From contig OZ007575.1 in assembly GCA_963931925.1 (NCBI GenBank), positions 40,657,846-40,721,845 of the forward strand: a stretch of DNA of 64,000 bases. Direction: 5' to 3'. The stretch is from Onchidella celtica. Lineage: Eukaryota > Mollusca > Gastropoda > Systellommatophora > Onchidiidae. Below are positions 59,146-64,000 of this stretch, piece by piece (positions within the stretch are counted from its first letter, which is position 1; each line of letters starts with the position of its first letter). The position numbers and the translations under genes are program-made. Under the pieces are notes generated by a model. That model was not told the DNA's origin. It searched no databases and was given only the letters and a program-made list of their open reading frames with translations.

Positions 59146-59568
59146 AGTTGCGTCAGCGGGCACGCGCATTAATGAGAAGACGGAATCTTTGGAACATGGT
59201 ACATTTAACAGCAAGGAGGGAAAGAATGACAGAAAAGGGAAGAATTGACCACTAGGACCGGTCCTGACTGATTATAAATGTTTAAAAAAGTGTGTGTGCG
59301 CGCGTGTGTTGGGGGGGGGGGGAGAGTTGGAAGGACGGATGAGAGGACCGCTTAGAGATAGAAGAGACAGGTAGATAATGGTTAAAATACCATACACACC
59401 GAGGGGAACTAGGTGTGAGTTTGTATGCACGTGTGTGACTGACTGACTGACTGAGAGAGAGAGAGAGATAGAGTGACAGAGAGAGAGAGAGAAGGTACAT
59501 CTACTTGTCCATTTACCGCTACACAGAGAAAGTCAGAGAGCCAGAGAGAGGGTTTGGGTTCGATTTTG

Positions 59569-59702
59569 CAGAAAGCACGTCGACACGATAACAGTCACAC
59601 TGTGCTAGGAAAAACCAAAACGACAGACAGAAGACAGCTGAATGGTACAACAGAAGGAGATCCTACCAGAAGCGTCCACCAACCACCCGCACCAGAAAAG
59701 GG
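59569..59702 (+). repeat. Diverged dispersed repeat, copy A
   Basis: Shares with 62491-62620 the order GAAAG.ACGTCGA, ATAAC.GTCACA.TGTGCTA, AAC..CAGA, CCAGAAGCG and CCAACCACC.G..CAGAAAAG. Unknown family; flanked by GA-rich sequence. Confidence 0.65.
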
Positions 59703-60039
59703 GAAACAAAAACAGAGAGGTAACGCCTAGCGAGCAGTGCGTAGGAAGGCATGCACATATTGCACAGATCACCGGAGTCTCGAGACAGAGAACGGTGTCT
59801 CTGTCAGTGTCTTTATTTCTGTCTTTAAGCTGGTGAAGGAGCATAGCAAAGCTTGGCCAAATACAGCCAAGTTTGTTGAGCTGGTTGTGTTAATGAACCA
59901 GAGCAAAGCCAGGAATTGCGGAGGGCGAGATTTTGAGACAGCCAAAGGGCGAGAAAATACATTAGTGAGTACGAGAGAGAAAGAATGAGACGGCGCGGAA
60001 AAATAACGTGCAAACAGAGACAACACACACATACACACA

Positions 60040-60040
60040 T

Positions 60041-60126
<86 letters not shown>
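60040..60126. repeat. GA microsatellite
   Basis: About 43 GA units broken by one CG. It creates Arg/Glu and Ser/Leu open frames on the two strands that are not genes. Confidence 0.92.
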
Positions 60127-60128
<2 letters not shown>

Positions 60129-61600
60129 CTTCAAAATAATAAAAGATCTGCCCTGAGACGTCTTTCGGTCCATGACTTCCTTGCATTCTATGAGGGTCAG
60201 GCCACAATCAGACCACGTTAGAGTGTTCCCCTACTCCATTTGAGTGGTAGATGCATTCAACTCCCTGCGAATCTCTATAGATCCTCATGTTACCAACTCT
60301 ATCTATTTTTCATTTGCGTATGAAACCAATATTATCTGTTTGAACAAAATACCGTCGACTAGCCATTACATGTACAGAACAATGAAAATTCAATTCTAAA
60401 AAAGTGACAGAATGGACGCTTTTGTGAACGAATGAACGAATAAGTACTCGATAAATACATAAATAAATAAATAAATAAATAAACAATAGTAAGACAATGT
60501 ATAACAATATGGAGTATGAACGGAAAAATTGACAAATAAACGAGCTGAAAAAAAAAAAAATGAACAGAACTATTCCAGCATCTATGAAACATTAAGAAAT
60601 GAAAACAAGAATTCGTCATCCATCTCAAATACTGGCGTATCGATATTTTTTAGTTATGGCAGTCCTATCATTGCTCAGTCAGCTCCACGTTCTCACAAAG
60701 CGAGGGATCGAAATCTTTAATAGTTTTGAAGTTATAAGCAGAAAACGCTCTCGCCACACCAAAAAATAACAAAAGTGTCCAAAACTTTGAGACGCCCTCC
60801 TGTGAAATGAGTAAAAAGAAAATCGATATAATATATTCGCCAGTATTGTATGATGGGCGACGAATTGATATCTACCGTCAAAGACACTCCGCCAAAGAGT
60901 ACTCTTTCCTAACTGTCTCGATTTTCAACACCTGTAACTGTCTCAGGAACCGAGCTCAGATTGCGTTACGACCAGTACGGCTTCTGTACGCACACCAAGT
61001 TGGTATGAACAAGAGTAACGGATCGAGTAAAGGATGTTCAAATAAATACACTACAATACTGGTGTTATCTGTGACACGCACAATGGACTTCTCACACACG
61101 GCACTTACCTTAGATAAAGGGATTCATTATGCATACAGAAGAGTCTTTTTCTCAAATAGTCCCTGATAAGACAAAACGTGACTGGAAACACGCCACGTTT
61201 CTTGGAAGAGTTGATAAACAAACATGGGCAACTTTGAACATACTTTAGATATGAGAAAACAAAACTGCTGGGTGCAAACTAGGGGTGGGATTGGGGAGAC
61301 GGAACCACTACATCAAAATATGCCACTTTGACGACCAGTGACCAATAAAAGAACTCATAGTGATAGCGTACCCGAACAGGAAGTGTGGCAGCCAAGGTCA
61401 AAAAATTTCCATACACAGTAACTGATGTCCAAGATAACTTCCTTGGCATGACAAAATCAATCCAGGATGAAAATGAATAATCTCGATAACGGTGTAACAA
61501 ACTGCGCCCATGTGATATTTATAATAAATATATAATCGTAGCCATAATACGTACAACGCAGGTAGGGGGAAAAAAAAGCTCTCAATGAACTGGTATGGTT
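60127..61600. other. Non-coding stretch, no gene supported
   Basis: Contains a 119-codon plus-strand open frame (60807-61166) with no recognisable motif and no splice or family support; I do not call it. Confidence 0.4.
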
Positions 61601-61607
61601 CACCCAA

Positions 61608-61637
61608 GAAGAGAGAGAGAGAGAGACAGAAAGAGAC

Positions 61638-61672
<35 letters not shown>

Positions 61673-61700
61673 AAGAGACACAGAGAGAGAGAGAGAGAAA
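61608..61700. repeat. GA-rich microsatellite
   Basis: Imperfect GA/CAGA array. Confidence 0.9.
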
Positions 61701-62490
61701 AAAAAACACATTCGCCTAATAAATCAGCAGCCATGTCATACGGCTCCATCCCCAATCAACTTATCCAACGGACGCTTCTAGAAAATGCACACTCAAAGGT
61801 AGAGAAGTTACGATACATTCGCCCTACGTCCACAGTTAGCTTGGCTTGTTGGTAGTGCCAGATCAGCTATCAACATTAGGCGTTGGGTCATGCTGGCGCC
61901 AGAGTAAATGGTGAGGGTTCACTAAGTAGACACTTAAAAAACTACGGCAAGAAATGTATGGCTCTGCATGTCAATACTCAGCACAGCTCTAGAACGCACG
62001 CTACACCACTGTTGTTTCTCTGAGCTTGCTATAGAGCAACACTGTTTGTTTACTGCATCTGATCTATAGAGATGGACCCTGGTAATGTGATCTGGACAGA
62101 TGAAAGTGAAACCCTGTACACGTACCGTGACTACGTGATACAATCATACAGGAGCGTGATGACACCCCACCCCCCCCCCCCCCGACAAACCAGGACAAGG
62201 TTGGACCAGTGATTGCGTCGAACTATGACCTTGTACTCATGTATTACTTTACACAACACAGAGGTAAGGTTATCTAGTCTTTCAAGGGACAATCAGTGTC
62301 GTATGAAAACACACAGGAAATGTTAAGCCCTGCCATGAAAAAAAAAAAGAGATAATTTTTTTTAAAAATCAAATCAAAAAGGAAGGAAGAAAAAAAAAAA
62401 GAACAGTTGATTGCGTTAACAACAGGGAAAACGATAGAACAATCATACAAGCTGACGGGATGAAAAATGAATAGCGAAAAGACGAGTTTG

Positions 62491-62620
62491 GAGAAAGTAC
62501 GTCGATAACGGTCACATTGTGCTATGAAAAAGCAAGGCGATAGACAAAGTATAAAAGAATGATCAATAGAACAGCAGAGACTCTGCCAGAAGCGCAAACC
62601 AACCACCAGAGCAGAAAAGA
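62491..62620 (+). repeat. Diverged dispersed repeat, copy B
   Basis: Partner of 59569-59702, same orientation, about 2.9 kb to its right. Confidence 0.65.
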
Positions 62621-64000
62621 CCATAGGAGAAAGATCACTGAAAAATCAAAACAGATGGAACGCAACCGAGAAGAAGACGAAGTCGTTAATGAGTGACAAA
62701 TGCAAACACTTTGTGTCTATCACTACACTCGAATCTCCAGCTTCCCCCAGACCTGTTTATTATTTTTCTGATTGATTTTGTGTGAAGTTCTGTTTTTGTC
62801 ATTCTCCGGCTCCACATAAGCAAAGATAAAATCGTCTACACAACATATGCTGTCTCTGTGTATATATGGTATGTGTGTGCGTATGTGTATGTGCGTGCCT
62901 GTGAGAAAGATCGCAAGAGAGCGAGAGACACTGAGAGCAAGAAAGACAGACAAATAGACAAACACACACAAAGAGAGAGAGAGAGAGAGAGAAATAGAAA
63001 ATTCCAGTGGAACTGCCCATTGCGACGGCCTGGGAAACACATGCATACTAAAACTTCGGCCGGAAATTCTCGCGACTTTCTTTATTTTGATTGGATGAGC
63101 GAGATCTTTCTTTAACAACCTCCCCAAATAAACAACTCAAAGAGGAAACGATTAATGCTTTAAGTTTAACGTGGATTATAAACATTTCGTTCCCGGAAAT
63201 GGGGTCACAGTAAACTTAAACCGCACTCCGGGTGTCTGTCAATGGTTAATCCTTTACTTTACTTATCACAAGGGCGTCTGGAAACGCACAGCTTAACCCT
63301 CATAAGGTCCGGGTGTAGCATTAGTAATCTCTCCCCTTGTTCTACGCCAAACCTGGTAAGGTGTAAAGCAGTGATTTCGTACTCGGAAAAAGGAAGTGAT
63401 GTGTGCATCAGCATGTGCGTGTGGGTGAACGGGATTGCAGCTATGATGCACTTCATCCGTGGCTGACCAAACCATGCCTATAATATAATTAGAAGAAAAA
63501 AAAAAGGAAAAATAATGACTTTTGTTTATATTTATATCTCAACTGTTCTTTCCAGTCGGGTTTGACACAACCTTCCCTAGAGTATCCGCTTCACTGAGCT
63601 ATGAATCATGCTTGCGGGGATCGTGGTAAGTAGGCGTGGCTTCCGGGTTGATAAACATTCCGTTATATAATTGAAGTAAAAACAATCGCATTATCCATTG
63701 CATTGCATTGAGCCACCCCTTCGTTCATCACACGTAACTCCACTCACAATGTGTATGTATGTGTGTGTGTGTGTGGGGGGGGGCGCGTCCCTGCAATAAC
63801 GCAACACCTCGCCTTGAATCAGCACGACCCATGTATCTTATATAGGATTGTTGGTGTATAATATTTCGAGGTGCGCTATGATTTATTTACAACTCCGTTT
63901 CCTGAAAAGGTAAATCCGGAGGATTTCAAACTGACATTAAGGGTCAACGTTAAACTTCCCGTGCAAATTAACATTTTGAACGTCTACACTTGAAAGCCTA
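62621..64000. other. Right-edge non-coding stretch
   Basis: Holds GT- and GA-rich microsatellites (about 62860-62995 and 63753-63783) and no coding similarity. Confidence 0.4.

Noticed and set aside
59769-60173. 134-codon minus-strand frame rich in Ser-Leu
   Set aside because: It is the GA microsatellite read on the other strand.
60807-61166. 119-codon plus-strand frame
   Set aside because: No motif, signal, splice context or family resemblance; within chance for this length of sequence.
1-64000. CRISPR array, operons, Shine-Dalgarno sites or prophage
   Set aside because: The window is plainly animal nuclear DNA with spliced genes; no regularly spaced identical repeats were seen.

Overview
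This is a eukaryotic (animal) genomic window. Its coding sequence sits in small exons with GT-AG splice sites, spread over large AT-rich introns packed with retrotransposon scraps, SINEs, MITE-like elements, G/C homopolymer tracts and microsatellites. Protein similarity, intron density and repeat style suggest a lophotrochozoan, most likely a gastropod mollusc. That placement is an inference, not a match.

Three conserved housekeeping genes were rebuilt exon by exon with consistent splice phases. (1) 1253-3514, minus strand: the N-terminal RRM half of the U1A/U2B'' spliceosomal protein (SNRPA/snf). It runs off the left edge, and the second RRM is not in the window. (2) 15541-25701, plus strand: VPS26, the arrestin-fold subunit of the retromer cargo-sorting complex. 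It is complete except for the first exon, which probably carries only the initiator ATG. Its sixth exon exists in two intact copies, 19796-19902 and 21824-21930, of equal length and phase. They look like a mutually exclusive pair. (3) 53179-38666, minus strand: a complete ten-exon UAP1 (UDP-N-acetylglucosamine pyrophosphorylase). VPS26 and UAP1 are convergent, with about 13 kb between their stop codons. A weak two-exon open frame on the minus strand (7105-6092) beside a CpG/CCAAT/CRE promoter-like patch is left as hypothetical.

Mobile DNA: a 1,190-bp solo LTR with a perfect CAGAC target duplication (4234-5423) upstream of SNRPA; five degenerate non-LTR retrotransposon fragments, of which all four intronic ones are antisense to their host gene; a tRNA-like SINE family in five copies; a roughly 790-bp TTAA-flanked (piggyBac-type) MITE family in three copies; and smaller TTAA-bounded palindromic elements. 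The right-hand 10 kb (about 54-64 kb) shows no convincing gene. It holds microsatellites (GATA, GA, CT/CA/CATA) and a diverged pair of repeat units.

The genes have no evident pathway link: one acts in splicing, one in endosomal sorting and one in UDP-GlcNAc supply for chitin, glycoprotein and GPI synthesis. The most interesting feature is the duplicated VPS26 exon. It would give one locus two retromer isoforms differing in about ten residues of the C-terminal arrestin subdomain.
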